Positions 1-8,767 of a stretch of 64,000 nt of DNA are shown piece by piece (the first letter of the stretch is position 1; every line of letters starts with the position of its first letter). The notes beneath the pieces are model-generated. The model made no database searches, had not been told where the DNA came from, and saw only the letters and a list, made by a program, of their open reading frames with translations. The stretch is from the NCBI RefSeq assembly GCF_000376985.1, contig NZ_AQYA01000035.1:124001-188000 (forward strand), in the 5' to 3' direction. Source of the DNA: Streptococcus henryi DSM 19005 (GTDB lineage: Bacteria; Bacillota; Bacilli; Lactobacillales; Streptococcaceae). Position numbers and translations under genes: made by a program.

Positions 1-74
1 TAGATATTAGTAAATAAAAAAAACGGAAATTGATACAAAAAATGAAAACTTATTAATTTCGTTAAAATTGCCAA

Positions 75-186
75 TATCATCGAATGAAGAGCTTAAAGAC
101 AAGGAACAGAAGTGGAAAATTAAGGAGAGGTCATTCTCTCAGTCGAGAGTGACAATGTATCAAACATACTAATTCAAATGACTATA
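75..186 (+). repeat. MITE-like repeat, copy A
   Basis: A non-coding element with imperfect terminal inverted repeats: the left end reads TATCATCGAATGAAGAG and the right end ATTCAAATGACTATA. The same ends and internal words (AAGGAACAGA, GTGACRATGTATCAAA) recur at 15671-15776 (inverted) and 35945-36075. No ORF lies inside, so it would depend on a transposase supplied elsewhere. It occupies most of the gene-free first 370 bases. I see nothing else supportable in 1-74 or 187-370 beyond AT-rich leader for the next gene. Confidence 0.7.
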
Positions 187-370
187 TATTTCTACTTGTC
201 TCATTTTATTGTCATGGAAAAGCAATTTGCAAATTTATAGCGCTTACTATATAATTGAATAATATTACTATTTTCGATTAATTTTGACTTAACGCAGGAC
301 AATTTGAGTGTCAATACTATATTAGGAATTGAGTTACTCTATAGTAACCTAGTGGAGAAATCACTTTATT

Positions 371-1411
371 ATGAAATATTCTGTTTTAAATCTTGTGCCG
401 CTTTATGAAGGAAATCATTATAAGGATGCTATAGATTCCATGATTCACTTAGCTAGAAAAGTCGAGGAGCTAGGCTATGAACGGTATTGGATAGCTGAAC
501 ACCATAATATGAAATCCATTGCCAGCTCAGCAACACAACTTTTGATACAACATACTTTAGCTAATACACAGACTATTAAAGTAGGCGCAGGTGGGATTAT
601 GTTGCCGAATCATAGTCCCTATCAAGTAGCTGAACAATTCGGTTTTTTAGAAACTTTGTACCCTAATCGTGTTGATTTAGGAATTGGCAGAGCTCCTGGA
701 ACAGATGGTGTGACAGCAGAGGCGCTTTATCGAAGAGACGACACAATTTCCCAGTTTTCAAAAGATATAGCAGAGCTTTCGGGCTACTTTGAGGATACAA
801 ATGTAGTGAGCGCCTATCCTGCAGCTGGCCTATCAGTTCCATTTTATATTCTTGGATCTAGCGTAGAATCAGCTTATTTAGCTGCAGAGTTAGGATTTCC
901 TTATGCTTTTGCATCACACTTTGCACCTCAAATGATGGAAGAAGCGGTAGCAATTTATCGAGAAAATTTTAAACCGTCAAGCCAACTCCAATTTCCTTAT
1001 GTCATATTAGGAGCTAATATATCGATTGCTGAGACTGATGAAGAGGCCCAGAGGCTTGCGACTTCTCAAATCCAAGCATTTTTAAATATTATTACCGGGC
1101 AGGAACATGCGATACAGCCGCCTTTAGAGTCGGCAGAAAAAATCTGGCGTGCCTTCGTAGTTGCATCTGATGTCCCGCATTTTGGACCGATTTCTTTCTC
1201 AATGGAAACAATTGAAAGAAATGAAAAACAGGTTGTTGAGGAGATGTCACGCGTTTCACTCATTGGTAATCCTCAAACTGTTTCTAAACAAATTAATGAT
1301 CTGAGAGATCGTGTTGTTTTTGATGAGTTAATGGTTTGTTCTTACATCTATGATAAAGAAGCTCAATATAAAGCTTATGAATTATTAGCACAAGTTTTGA
1401 GGGAAGATTAA
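371..1411 (+). CDS. LLM class flavin-dependent oxidoreductase (luciferase-like monooxygenase)
   Basis: A 346-residue single-domain TIM-barrel protein of the bacterial luciferase-like flavin monooxygenase superfamily. Family marks are the N-terminal segment WIAEHHN (about residue 40), GGIMLPNHSP with the preceding VGAG strand (about 72-84), and LGIGRAPGTDG (about 103-113), which shapes the flavin site. The length fits the MsnO8/YhbW-like subgroup. Such enzymes use reduced FMN and oxygen on small organic substrates; the actual substrate cannot be told from sequence. It stands alone between a MITE and a terminator. The start is the ATG at 371, after the purine-rich GTGGAGAAA. Confidence 0.85.
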   Translation: MKYSVLNLVPLYEGNHYKDAIDSMIHLARKVEELGYERYWIAEHHNMKSIASSATQLLIQHTLANTQTIKVGAGGIMLPNHSPYQVAEQFGFLETLYPNRVDLGIGRAPGTDGVTAEALYRRDDTISQFSKDIAELSGYFEDTNVVSAYPAAGLSVPFYILGSSVESAYLAAELGFPYAFASHFAPQMMEEAVAIYRENFKPSSQLQFPYVILGANISIAETDEEAQRLATSQIQAFLNIITGQEHAIQPPLESAEKIWRAFVVASDVPHFGPISFSMETIERNEKQVVEEMSRVSLIGNPQTVSKQINDLRDRVVFDELMVCSYIYDKEAQYKAYELLAQVLRED

Positions 1412-1493
1412 ACCATCTTTAAAAACTTTATTTTTGGTGTTAAGTGATTTTAAGATTGTTCGGGTTAATGATATTATGACTTTAAGAATAATA

Positions 1494-1533
1494 ACGGAAG
1501 GAAGTAGAACACCTTCTGTTTTTTTTTTTTTTT
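1494..1533 (+). terminator. Rho-independent terminator
   Basis: ACGGAAGG pairs with CCTTCTGT (8 bp, one G-U) around a 10-nt loop and is followed by about 15 T. It ends the monooxygenase transcript. Confidence 0.85.
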
Positions 1534-1579
1534 GCCACATAAAATCGCCAAACCTATTTAGAAAAACATCGAAATATCT

Positions 1580-1632
1580 TTGACTGTTAAATTCCAAAGT
1601 GCTATAATCTATTTAGAAAGTTTTCTAAATAG
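1580..1632 (+). promoter_or_regulatory. Promoter with palindromic operator of the CPBP-sdpR-sdpI operon
   Basis: The -35 TTGACT (1580-1585) and -10 TATAAT (1603-1608) are separated by exactly 17 bp. Directly after the -10 lies a perfect inverted repeat, CTATTTAGAAA (1609-1619), GT, TTTCTAAATAG (1622-1632), covering the expected start point. A further half-site with the same 11 bases lies at 1554-1564 upstream of the -35. A dyad here fits binding of the ArsR-type repressor encoded second in the operon. The assignment is inferred from position. Confidence 0.8.
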
Positions 1633-1649
1633 AAAGAAGGTTGGCTGTA

Positions 1650-2537
1650 ATGAAAAAAACATCTATCTATATTCTTCTAAGCTACGGTTTGGCTTGGTTT
1701 ATCTGGATAGGCTTGTGGCTAGCTGGTGTTCAGTTAGGTCAGCCACTAAGTCTGCTGGGAAGTACTTTGGGCATGTGGATTCCAGCCTTAGCATACGGTA
1801 TCTTGCGTAAAATCAATCCTGACAAGTATAGGTTGGATGCTGGTTTTGCTTTAAATTTTAAGAAGGACTGGAAGTATTATCTGCTAGCCATGTGGGGACC
1901 TGCCCTCCTGACTTTGTTAGGCATGGCGCTTTATTTCGTGATTTTTAGAAATCAATTTAGTTTGCAATTTCCAGTCATCAAGCAGATGTTGGAAGAAGCA
2001 GGGGGCAGTCTTGTTATTTCTCCAGCTTTACTAGCCAGCCTGCAGGTTATCTCAGCTGTGACCTATGCTCCCCTCCTCAATACTTTCTTTGCCTTGGGGG
2101 AAGAAATTGGCTGGCGCGGTTATCTTTATCCGACTCTGCGTCAGCAGTATTCGGTAGTACAGGCACATCTGATTACTGGCCTTATTTGGAGTCTTTGGCA
2201 TCTGCCCATCAATCTGCAGGGTTATAATTTTGGCTTGACCTATTGGGGCTATCCTTGGCTGGGAGTCCTGACTATGTTTATCTTTTGCTTTAGTATTGGT
2301 ATCCTTCTATCTTGGATCATGGAAAAAACGGGCTCCATCTGGGCGCCAGCGCTTTTGCATGGTGCCATCAATGCCTGTGCTGGTCTTGGAATCCTCTTCC
2401 AAAATCCAACTCATCAAGCGCTAGCCATGCGGATACTAGGTCCGTCTCCAGTAGGTTTGCTGTCTGGCTTACCACTTTTACTCTTGGCGCTAGCCATTCT
2501 ACAAAAAGAAAGGAAACAGAAAAATGAGCTTCGCTAA
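1650..2537 (+). CDS. CPBP family intramembrane protease homologue
   Basis: A 295-residue polytopic membrane protein of the CPBP (Abi/CAAX protease and bacteriocin-processing) family. Two hallmark motifs are visible: EEIGWRGYLYP (about 152-162), with the paired catalytic glutamates and Arg, and HLPIN (about 190), with the metal-binding His. Several hydrophobic segments surround them. I chose the ATG at 1650 because GAAAGAAGG sits 9 nt upstream; a TTG at 1641 would be too close to it. The gene opens an operon and overlaps the next gene by 14 nt. In streptococci such proteins often act in bacteriocin immunity or maturation; here the SdpR/SdpI neighbours suggest immunity to a peptide toxin (inference). 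Confidence 0.85.
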   Translation: MKKTSIYILLSYGLAWFIWIGLWLAGVQLGQPLSLLGSTLGMWIPALAYGILRKINPDKYRLDAGFALNFKKDWKYYLLAMWGPALLTLLGMALYFVIFRNQFSLQFPVIKQMLEEAGGSLVISPALLASLQVISAVTYAPLLNTFFALGEEIGWRGYLYPTLRQQYSVVQAHLITGLIWSLWHLPINLQGYNFGLTYWGYPWLGVLTMFIFCFSIGILLSWIMEKTGSIWAPALLHGAINACAGLGILFQNPTHQALAMRILGPSPVGLLSGLPLLLLALAILQKERKQKNELR

Positions 2538-2802
2538 TACTTTTAAGGCCCTGTCCAATCCCATTAGGCGAGAGATTCTCAATTTGCTCAAGAATGGCAG
2601 GCTTTCTGCTGGGGAAATAGCAGAGCAGTTTGATCAGACGGCGGCCACCATTTCCCATCATCTCAGTGTTTTGAAGAAGGTTGATTTGATTCTCGAGAGC
2701 AAGGAAAAAAATTATATCTATTATGACTTAAATGCCTCAGTTTTGGAGGAGATCATGGTCTGGTTTGCTGATTTACGAGGTAGTAACGATGAAAAAAATT
2801 AA
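2524..2802 (+). CDS. sdpR: ArsR/SdpR-type winged-helix repressor
   Basis: 92 residues, a complete ArsR-family winged helix. The recognition region reads TAATISHHLSVLKK (about 39-52) and the wing contains KEKNYIYYDLN. No cysteine metal-binding motif is present, so it belongs to the metal-independent SdpR/autorepressor branch. In Bacillus subtilis SdpR represses its own operon and is sequestered by SdpI at the membrane when the SdpC toxin is present. The gene order and the 14-nt overlaps on both sides match a coupled regulator-immunity operon. The palindrome at 1609-1632 is its probable operator. Confidence 0.85.
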   Translation: MSFANTFKALSNPIRREILNLLKNGRLSAGEIAEQFDQTAATISHHLSVLKKVDLILESKEKNYIYYDLNASVLEEIMVWFADLRGSNDEKN

Positions 2803-3442
2803 TCTTAAATTGTTAGCTGTGACTTCTTTTTTGACACTTCTACCAATCTTAGTCGGTCTTCTTTTATGGAATAAATTGCCTGATGTCATCCCAAGTCATT
2901 TTGGTTTCGATGGGACTGCAGATGGCTTTTCTTCCAAAGCAGAAGTGGTCTTTATAATTCCAGCGATGATGACCCTTCTCCATGTTTTTCTGATTTTTGT
3001 GACTTCCAAGGATCCTAAAGCCAAGAATGTAACCCCTAAAATGTCAACTTTTATTTACTGGATGATTCCTCTTATTAGCGGTTTGGTTCAGCTGTCTATC
3101 TACGGAGCCATTCTGGGCTGGGTTCATAATCCGACACGCATGGGTTTTATCTTTATAAGTATTCTTTTTATGATCTTGGGTAATTACCTGCCAAAAATCA
3201 AACAGAACTATACGGTTGGAATCAAGCTGCCTTGGACTCTGAATGATGAGGAAAATTGGAATAAAACCCATCGCTTGGCTGGTAAGCTCTGGGTTCTTGG
3301 TGGGTTCATTATTCTAGTCAATGAATGGTTGAGATGGGCTGTTCCCTTTGTATTTATTGGGACTATTCTTGTCATGGTCTTCCTGCCCATGGTTTATTCC
3401 TACTGGCTTAGCCACGTGAAAGAAAAAAATGATAAAATCTAA
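2789..3442 (+). CDS. sdpI: SdpI family membrane immunity/signalling protein
   Basis: 217 residues with about six hydrophobic segments. The N-terminal DUF1648-like segment contains LPDVIPSHFGFDGTADG (about 31-47). The C-terminal SdpI domain contains IKLPWTLNDEENWNKTHRLA (about 153-172), the conserved cytoplasmic signature. The ATG at 2789 overlaps the repressor gene by 14 nt and is preferred over a longer frame-open start at 2732, which lies inside sdpR. It probably protects against a toxic peptide and sequesters the repressor, as described for B. subtilis SdpI. No SdpC-like toxin gene is visible nearby. Confidence 0.85.
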   Translation: MKKINLKLLAVTSFLTLLPILVGLLLWNKLPDVIPSHFGFDGTADGFSSKAEVVFIIPAMMTLLHVFLIFVTSKDPKAKNVTPKMSTFIYWMIPLISGLVQLSIYGAILGWVHNPTRMGFIFISILFMILGNYLPKIKQNYTVGIKLPWTLNDEENWNKTHRLAGKLWVLGGFIILVNEWLRWAVPFVFIGTILVMVFLPMVYSYWLSHVKEKNDKI

Positions 3443-3471
3443 TATCGTTGACAGTCTTCATATACGATGAT

Positions 3472-3496
3472 AGCAAGGTTTGACGCCTTGCTTTTC
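3472..3496 (+). terminator. Rho-independent terminator
   Basis: AGCAAGG (3472-3478) pairs with CCTTGCT (3486-3492), followed by TTTTC. It closes the sdpI operon. Confidence 0.75.
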
Positions 3497-3567
3497 TTAT
3501 GCTATTCTAATGCTATTAGATTAACGATTTGAACGTTGATATCTATTCAAATGAAGAAGGTTTTAGG

Positions 3568-4104
3568 ATGTTAAAAAAATTTTTCCCCCATGCTTATGCT
3601 CCGGATGTGTATGCTATTGACTATGAATACCTCTATGAGCAAGGCTATCAAGCATTAATATTTGATATTGATCAAACCTTGGTTCAACATGGCGAGCAGT
3701 CTACCAAAGAAGTCGATGAACTCTTTAAAAGAATTCATGCCATTGGTTTTAAGACGATCTTGTTGTCAAATAATAGTGCCGAGCGAATAGAGGAATTCAT
3801 TGAAAATATTGATACTCTTTATGTTGCCATGGCAGACAAACCGCAAGTTGATGGTTATTTAAAGGCTCTGGAAATGCTTGGGACAAGTAAAGAAAAGACA
3901 GTCTTCATCGGAGATCAGATTTTCACGGATATTCTCGGAGCAAACAGATGTGGGATTCCTAGTATTTTGGTGCGGTTTTTACGACACGATTATGAAACCA
4001 AGATTGGCAAAAAGCGCCAGGTTGAGCGACTGGTTTTAGCTTGTTATCGTTTGAGCAGAACCTATCAAAACAGACTGGGAAATGTAGTGAAGGAGATTAA
4101 TTAG
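3568..4104 (+). CDS. yqeG: YqeG family HAD-IIIA phosphatase
   Basis: 178 residues of the HAD superfamily, subfamily IIIA. The first motif is FDIDQTLVQ (about 34-42), with the nucleophile Asp and acid/base Asp. Motif II is ILLSNNSAER and motif III/IV is VFIGDQIFTDILGANR. The ATG at 3568 has GAAGAAGG upstream at a good distance; a TTG at 3529 would be a weaker start. In many Firmicutes yqeG sits beside the ribosome GTPase yqeH; here it is followed 2 nt later by a VanW-family gene, so the two are likely co-transcribed. The substrate is unknown; mitochondrial relatives act on phosphatidylglycerophosphate. Confidence 0.85.
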   Translation: MLKKFFPHAYAPDVYAIDYEYLYEQGYQALIFDIDQTLVQHGEQSTKEVDELFKRIHAIGFKTILLSNNSAERIEEFIENIDTLYVAMADKPQVDGYLKALEMLGTSKEKTVFIGDQIFTDILGANRCGIPSILVRFLRHDYETKIGKKRQVERLVLACYRLSRTYQNRLGNVVKEIN

Positions 4105-4105
4105 G

Positions 4106-4942
4106 ATGGTATTTTGGAATAAGGACTTGCTCTTTTGTGAAATTAGCCCAACGACATATGCAATTTCAATGCAGAAAGAAATCATCAAGAGACACTTGCA
4201 AGATTTTAGAGCAAAAAAAGAATTTGCTAAGACTTTTGAGAAAGAGACTTTGGATAATCTGGTCTCTAGTCATGAATCAGGTTTAATTAAACGTGGTCCA
4301 GGAATCGATGTAACTCTTCAAAAAAATAAAGCAATCAACATCGAAATTGCCTCAAGTAAGATGACGAATCTCATCATTCATCCCGGTGAGGAATTCTCTT
4401 TCTGGAAATTAGTGGGTAAAATTACCAAACGTAAAGGTTATCTGGATGGCCGTGTCATCATGGGCGACCAGATTGAACCCGGTTTAGGAGGTGGTCTCTG
4501 CAACCTGGCCAATACCATCAACTGGCTTATTGTCCACAGTCCTATGGATATCACAGAATTCCACACGCATTCAGATGCGCTAGCACCAGATGGTGACAAG
4601 CGTATTCCGCTCAGCAATGGAACATCGGTAGCTTATAATAATATTGATTACCGTTTTAAAAACAATACGGACCAAAAAGTTCAGATTCTCCTTTGGGTAG
4701 AAAATGAAATTCTTTACGCCCAATTGAGAAGTGAAAAAGAGTTTCCTTGGACATACGAATTAATTGAAAAAGATCATCACTTCAAAAAAGAGGGGGAAAA
4801 GTTCTACCGTCATTCTAAAATCTACCGTGTCAAACGCGATCGCAAGACTAATGATATTTTAGAGGAGGTTTTAATCCTCAACAATCACTCTGAAGTCATG
4901 TTTGACTACAGTCTCATACCAGCAGATTTGATTAGAGCATAA
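4106..4942 (+). CDS. VanW family protein
   Basis: 278 residues. The VanW domain is recognised by NLIIHPGEEFSFWKLVG (about 90-106), GGGLCNLANTINWL (about 130-143), and the following HTHSDA. The family is named after an accessory gene of the vanB resistance cluster, but its biochemical function is unknown and it is widespread in vancomycin-sensitive bacteria. No van ligase or sensor genes are nearby, so this is not evidence of resistance. There is no signal peptide. It begins 2 nt after yqeG ends and is closed by a bidirectional terminator. Confidence 0.85.
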   Translation: MVFWNKDLLFCEISPTTYAISMQKEIIKRHLQDFRAKKEFAKTFEKETLDNLVSSHESGLIKRGPGIDVTLQKNKAINIEIASSKMTNLIIHPGEEFSFWKLVGKITKRKGYLDGRVIMGDQIEPGLGGGLCNLANTINWLIVHSPMDITEFHTHSDALAPDGDKRIPLSNGTSVAYNNIDYRFKNNTDQKVQILLWVENEILYAQLRSEKEFPWTYELIEKDHHFKKEGEKFYRHSKIYRVKRDRKTNDILEEVLILNNHSEVMFDYSLIPADLIRA

Positions 4943-4946
4943 AAAT

Positions 4947-4986
4947 AAGACTCGAGCCCTGAAAAATCAGTGTTCGAGTCTTTTAT
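4947..4986 (+). terminator. Bidirectional terminator between convergent genes
   Basis: AAGACTCGA (4947-4955) pairs with TCGAGTCTT (4974-4982), flanked by T-rich sequence on the right and A-rich sequence on the left. It can end both the VanW transcript and the convergent gene. Confidence 0.85.
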
Positions 4987-4988
4987 TT

Positions 4989-5651
4989 TTAGTTCATATA
5001 TTCACAGACGGTGTTGATTTGCTGATGAAAATCTTGGCCAAAGGCCCTATCAAAAAAGGCACTGCCGATGGTGAATGCCCAGGGCTGAGCTTCCTTAACT
5101 TGGTCAAGTTTTTGATAAGAATCGATACTACCAGCTATGCAAACAGGCTCCTTTATCTGATTAAGAAATTCTTTGATGAGAGTAGGAGCATCTTGAGTAT
5201 AACGATATGCAAGCAGGTCACACCCAAAAACTCCTTTATCAATATAAGACTGAGCTTGTGCAATTATTTCTGGGATTTCTCCCTCCAAAATGGATGGACG
5301 TTCAGAAATTTTTCCGACAAAAGGCATATACTTGAGCTTGTTTTTCTGACAAAAATCATTGATAGAATCATAAAAAACAGTTCCCATAAGGATGTCACAG
5401 CCGCATTCAAGTGCTAGTTTAGCTCCCTCTAAACCAGCCTTTTCATCGTATTCAACGACTTCTAGGAAGGTTGTTTTTCCACAGGACTTCATCAATTTGA
5501 AGAGTTCTTTCATCTCTGCAGGTGGCAGAGACTTCTCCTTAAAGCCCCAAAATTTAGCTTTTGACTCTTTACACTGCTCAAAAATCCGCGCAGCATTTTC
5601 CACTGTACAATCATTATAAGTGAGCATAACGATGAGCTCAGAATGTTTCAT
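4989..5651 (-). CDS. Uncharacterised TIM-barrel-like protein
   Basis: 220 residues, no signal peptide or membrane segment. The alternating strand/helix pattern, with strand-end motifs such as WGFKEKSLPP, FLEVVEYDEKAGLEGA, CGCDILMGTVF and CIAGSID, looks like a small (beta/alpha)8 barrel of the phosphate-binding class. The late IAGSID and TIGSAFF segments resemble a phosphate-binding loop. I do not recognise a specific enzyme. It is transcribed alone, convergent to the VanW gene. Cysteines are rather frequent for a streptococcal protein. Confidence 0.6.
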   Translation of the reverse strand: MKHSELIVMLTYNDCTVENAARIFEQCKESKAKFWGFKEKSLPPAEMKELFKLMKSCGKTTFLEVVEYDEKAGLEGAKLALECGCDILMGTVFYDSINDFCQKNKLKYMPFVGKISERPSILEGEIPEIIAQAQSYIDKGVFGCDLLAYRYTQDAPTLIKEFLNQIKEPVCIAGSIDSYQKLDQVKEAQPWAFTIGSAFFDRAFGQDFHQQINTVCEYMN

Positions 5652-5785
5652 TGGTTACCTTCTTCATCACAAATCTTCTTGAATTATATCACGAAAGTAA
5701 CATCATGACAAGAAGTGTTAGAAAATTCTTAGAAAGTTTGCTAGGATGCTACTACACTTTCTTTTTCTTTGGTTTTGATCTGCTG

Positions 5786-5794
5786 TGTTATAAT
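5786..5794 (+). promoter_or_regulatory. Extended -10 promoter
   Basis: TGTTATAAT is a TGn extended -10; no good -35 is visible. It lies about 30 nt before the membrane protein gene at 5825, which has AAGGAG as ribosome site. Confidence 0.6.
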
Positions 5795-5824
5795 AGAGGT
5801 ACAAAATGATAAGGAGATTTTGCA

Positions 5825-7492
5825 ATGAAAAAGATTTTGTCTAATGTTTTAATTCTGCTTTGGATTTTAGCAATGGCAATCAGTTATTGGCTCTTTTTGC
5901 CAGCTATCAATCCCTTAGATAGTGGTTTTTGGATGTTTGTTATTGAAGGACTAGTTTTTGCTCTTCTAGTATTCTTTGTCTTAGCTTTAAATGATTCCTT
6001 TGGAACATCGCAAGGCCAAGGCTTTCCAGGCAACCGTGTTCGCAAAGATGTGACCGTGCATACGACTAAGTACGACAAACCAGTCAAAGCAATCCTTTCA
6101 GCAATTGCTCTGATAGTGGTGCTACTTATTGGATTAAATGTTTTCAATTCACGATTATTTAGGGCCAAAAGCTACGCTAATGTCATCACAGTAAAAGAAG
6201 CTGATTTTTCTAAAGATTTTCCGACAACGGATATTTCTGCGCTAGCGCTGCTCGACCGAGCATCTGCCAAAAAGATTGGGGATACCTATCTCGGCACAAT
6301 AGACAAGGTTTCTCAGTTTGGTATTTCTGATGACTACCGTCAGGTTACAATCGGTCAACAACCTTATCGCGTTTCTCCTTTAGAATATAAGAATTTTTGG
6401 AAATGGCTGTCAAACCGCAAAGATGGTATTGATTACTATGTCAAGGTTAATCAGACGACAGGTAAGGCTGAGTTGGTTAAATTAAGTAAACCGATGAAGT
6501 ATTCTGATTCAGAGTATGCTTTCAGAGATACGCTCCGCTATTTACGCTTAAAATACCCAACCACTATTTTTGGAGATCCATCTTTTGAAGTTGATGATGA
6601 TGGCAATCCATATTATGTTGCAACAGTTTATAAACCTAAGTTTTTCTTGACTTCTAAAGACCCAGTTGGTGCTATCTTGTTAAATGCTGCAACAGGTGAA
6701 AGTAAGCTTTATAACCTAGATAAGGTACCAGATTGGGTAGACCGCGTCTTCTCAGCCAACAATGTTTTGACTCGTGTAGACGATTATTACACTTATCAAA
6801 AAGGTTTCTGGAACACTGTTTTTAGTCAAACGGGTGTTAAACAAACAACAGATAGCTACAACTACATTGCTATTGATTCTGATATTTATCTCTACACAGG
6901 TATTACCTCTGCAACGGCAGATTCGTCAAACCTTGGCTTTATCTTGGTCAATATGCGTACGCGTGAAGTTACCAATTATAAAGTGGCATCTGCAACTGAG
7001 AGTGCGGCACAGGCTTCAGCAGAAGGAGAAGTGCAAGAAAAAGGTTATCAAGCCACAGCACCTACTTTGGTTAAGCTAAAAGGCAAAGCCTACTATTTGA
7101 TTTCTCTCAAGGATGATGCTGGATTGATTAAATCATATGCAATCGTTGATGCAGAGGACTACCAACAGGTGACTGTTGATAATAATTTGGAAAGATTGAT
7201 TTCTCAATTCACTGACTCAGACACCTCAGTTCTTTCAGATGCTTCTGGTGCACTCTCTGGAAAGGATGCGAAGAAGATTGTTGAGATTTCAGGAACAGTT
7301 GATCAATTGGCTAGTCAGATGATTTCAGGCTCTACTGTCTACTATATTTCATCATCAGGTGAAATTTATAAGGTGAAAGCTACAGCTGACACAAGTGATA
7401 AACTTCCTTTCCTTGCTGTGGGAGATAGCTTCAAAGGGCAACTTGAAGACGACAATTACCTAAGCCACTTTGAAATTACAAGTGGAGACTAG
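5825..7492 (+). CDS. Conserved membrane protein with large extracytoplasmic domain
   Basis: 555 residues. A first membrane helix (about 5-28) and a second (about 36-56) are followed by a third (about 88-106). The remaining 440 residues are soluble, polar, rich in Ser, Thr and Asp, and by topology probably outside the cell. I recognise no catalytic motif. Repeated beta-rich segments with Tyr (YRVSPLEYKNFWKW, YYVATVYKPKFF) suggest a binding or scaffolding role. Homologous proteins are common in streptococci without assigned function. Monocistronic: own promoter in front and a strong terminator behind. Confidence 0.6.
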   Translation: MKKILSNVLILLWILAMAISYWLFLPAINPLDSGFWMFVIEGLVFALLVFFVLALNDSFGTSQGQGFPGNRVRKDVTVHTTKYDKPVKAILSAIALIVVLLIGLNVFNSRLFRAKSYANVITVKEADFSKDFPTTDISALALLDRASAKKIGDTYLGTIDKVSQFGISDDYRQVTIGQQPYRVSPLEYKNFWKWLSNRKDGIDYYVKVNQTTGKAELVKLSKPMKYSDSEYAFRDTLRYLRLKYPTTIFGDPSFEVDDDGNPYYVATVYKPKFFLTSKDPVGAILLNAATGESKLYNLDKVPDWVDRVFSANNVLTRVDDYYTYQKGFWNTVFSQTGVKQTTDSYNYIAIDSDIYLYTGITSATADSSNLGFILVNMRTREVTNYKVASATESAAQASAEGEVQEKGYQATAPTLVKLKGKAYYLISLKDDAGLIKSYAIVDAEDYQQVTVDNNLERLISQFTDSDTSVLSDASGALSGKDAKKIVEISGTVDQLASQMISGSTVYYISSSGEIYKVKATADTSDKLPFLAVGDSFKGQLEDDNYLSHFEITSGD

Positions 7493-7543
7493 AAATTTAA
7501 CTTCTTACCCAGTGTATTTGAGATTAATTTAAAACTATTACTT

Positions 7544-7588
7544 AAACCAGAAAGATTTCCGCTTTGAGGGAAATCTCTCTGGTTTTTT
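7544..7588 (+). terminator. Rho-independent terminator
   Basis: AAACCAGAAAGATTTCC pairs with GGAAATCTCTCTGGTTT around a short loop and is followed by T7. The rest of the 7493-7845 gap holds only the promoter listed next. Confidence 0.85.
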
Positions 7589-7675
7589 TATCGTAGAAAA
7601 ATATTTGTTTTTCAATAAAATGTAATATTTTTTTAACCTAGTAAAATTTTTGACACCGAAAACGCTTGACAACCC

Positions 7676-7703
7676 TTGACATATCAATAATCTGTGATAA
7701 GAT
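7676..7703 (+). promoter_or_regulatory. Promoter of the DUF1275 gene
   Basis: TTGACA (7676-7681) and an extended -10, TGATAAGAT (7695-7703), are separated by 16 bp. The leader to the ATG at 7846 is about 135 nt, which is long. Confidence 0.6.
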
Positions 7704-7845
7704 AAATTTGTTTGATTCTTGAAATTTGTTTTCATGAAATTAACTCGTATTTTCAGTCTAAAAAGCTGATTAAAAATAATATAAAAAGAACTGGTTACCC
7801 CAGTTTTTCGTCGTTTTTAAATAAGGTAGGAAGGGTAAAGAAAAC

Positions 7846-8535
7846 ATGTCTAAGAGAAAAAGAAGAAAAAGAAATTATGCAATTTATGAAGGGATTCGCT
7901 GTGCTGTGACCCTTACATTTATCAGTGGCTATGTTAATGCCTTTACCTATGTCACTCAAAGAGAGCGTTTTGCAGGTGTTCAAACAGGGAATCTTCTTTG
8001 TTTTGGGATTAATCTGGCTAAAGGAGATTGGAGCCGTTCATTTGATTTCCTTCTTCCTATTATTGTCTTCATGTTAGGTCAATCTTTTACTTATTTAACA
8101 CATGTTTGGTCTAATAAGCACAATTATCACTGGTATCGCATTGCCAGTCGCGTACTTTTGGGAGTAGCTACAGTTGCAGTAATTATTACACCATTTGTGC
8201 CTGATTATTACACCATTATTTGTTTAGCTTTCTTTGCATCTGTTCAGGTGGATACTTTTAAAACATTGCGTGGGGCTAACTATGCCAGTGTTATGATGAC
8301 AGGTAATGTTAAAAACGCAGCCTATCTTTTAACTAAGGGATATGTTGAGAAAAATAGAGAACTCCAGTCAATCGGCCGCAATACTTTCCTTGTTCTCATT
8401 TCCTTTGTTCTAGGTGTCTTCTGTTCAACAACTCTTTCACTCCACTTTGGTGAATGGGCACTAGCAGGCATGTTAATTCCTCTTGTATACCTCAAAGCAC
8501 TTTTGAGAGAAGACTATGATTTTGACCAAGCTTAA
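7846..8535 (+). CDS. DUF1275 (YoaK-like) membrane protein
   Basis: 229 residues with about six membrane helices after a basic N-terminus (KRKRRKRN). Family-typical features are the early FISGYVNAFTYV (about 25-36), GVQTGNLLCFG, and the mid-protein TGNVKNAA. DUF1275 proteins are putative transporters of unknown substrate. The ATG at 7846 is preceded by GGAAGGGTAAAGA. Transcribed alone. Confidence 0.8.
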   Translation: MSKRKRRKRNYAIYEGIRCAVTLTFISGYVNAFTYVTQRERFAGVQTGNLLCFGINLAKGDWSRSFDFLLPIIVFMLGQSFTYLTHVWSNKHNYHWYRIASRVLLGVATVAVIITPFVPDYYTIICLAFFASVQVDTFKTLRGANYASVMMTGNVKNAAYLLTKGYVEKNRELQSIGRNTFLVLISFVLGVFCSTTLSLHFGEWALAGMLIPLVYLKALLREDYDFDQA

Positions 8536-8566
8536 TACATTTTAAAAGCTTAAAATAAAATGACGA

Positions 8567-8598
8567 GCGCATCATCCAATTTGGAGATGCCCTTTTTT
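8567..8598 (+). terminator. Probable terminator
   Basis: GCATCATCC pairs imperfectly with GGAGATGC, followed by CCTTTTTT. The stem has a bulge, so this is weaker than the other terminators here. Confidence 0.5.
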
Positions 8599-8708
8599 GA
8601 TAGCAGAGCTTAGAAAAGAGTATAGGAACAGTCTTTAGTTTTTAGACTTCCTGAGGTTTAAAGACTTGAACTAAGACTTGAAAAAACATGCAGTGTAACG
8701 GCTTTTTA

Positions 8709-8717
8709 TGTTATAAT
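8709..8717 (+). promoter_or_regulatory. Extended -10 promoter of metG
   Basis: TGTTATAAT with no convincing -35; it lies about 50 nt before the start codon. No T-box elements are visible in the short leader. Confidence 0.55.
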
Positions 8718-8767
8718 TAAGTGTTACTATAAACGCGTTTCATTAGCGCGGAAAGGAATATCAATTA

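Noticed and set aside
4106..4942. VanW homologue as a vancomycin resistance gene
   Set aside because: No vanR/S, ligase or dipeptidase genes; VanW domains are common in susceptible species.
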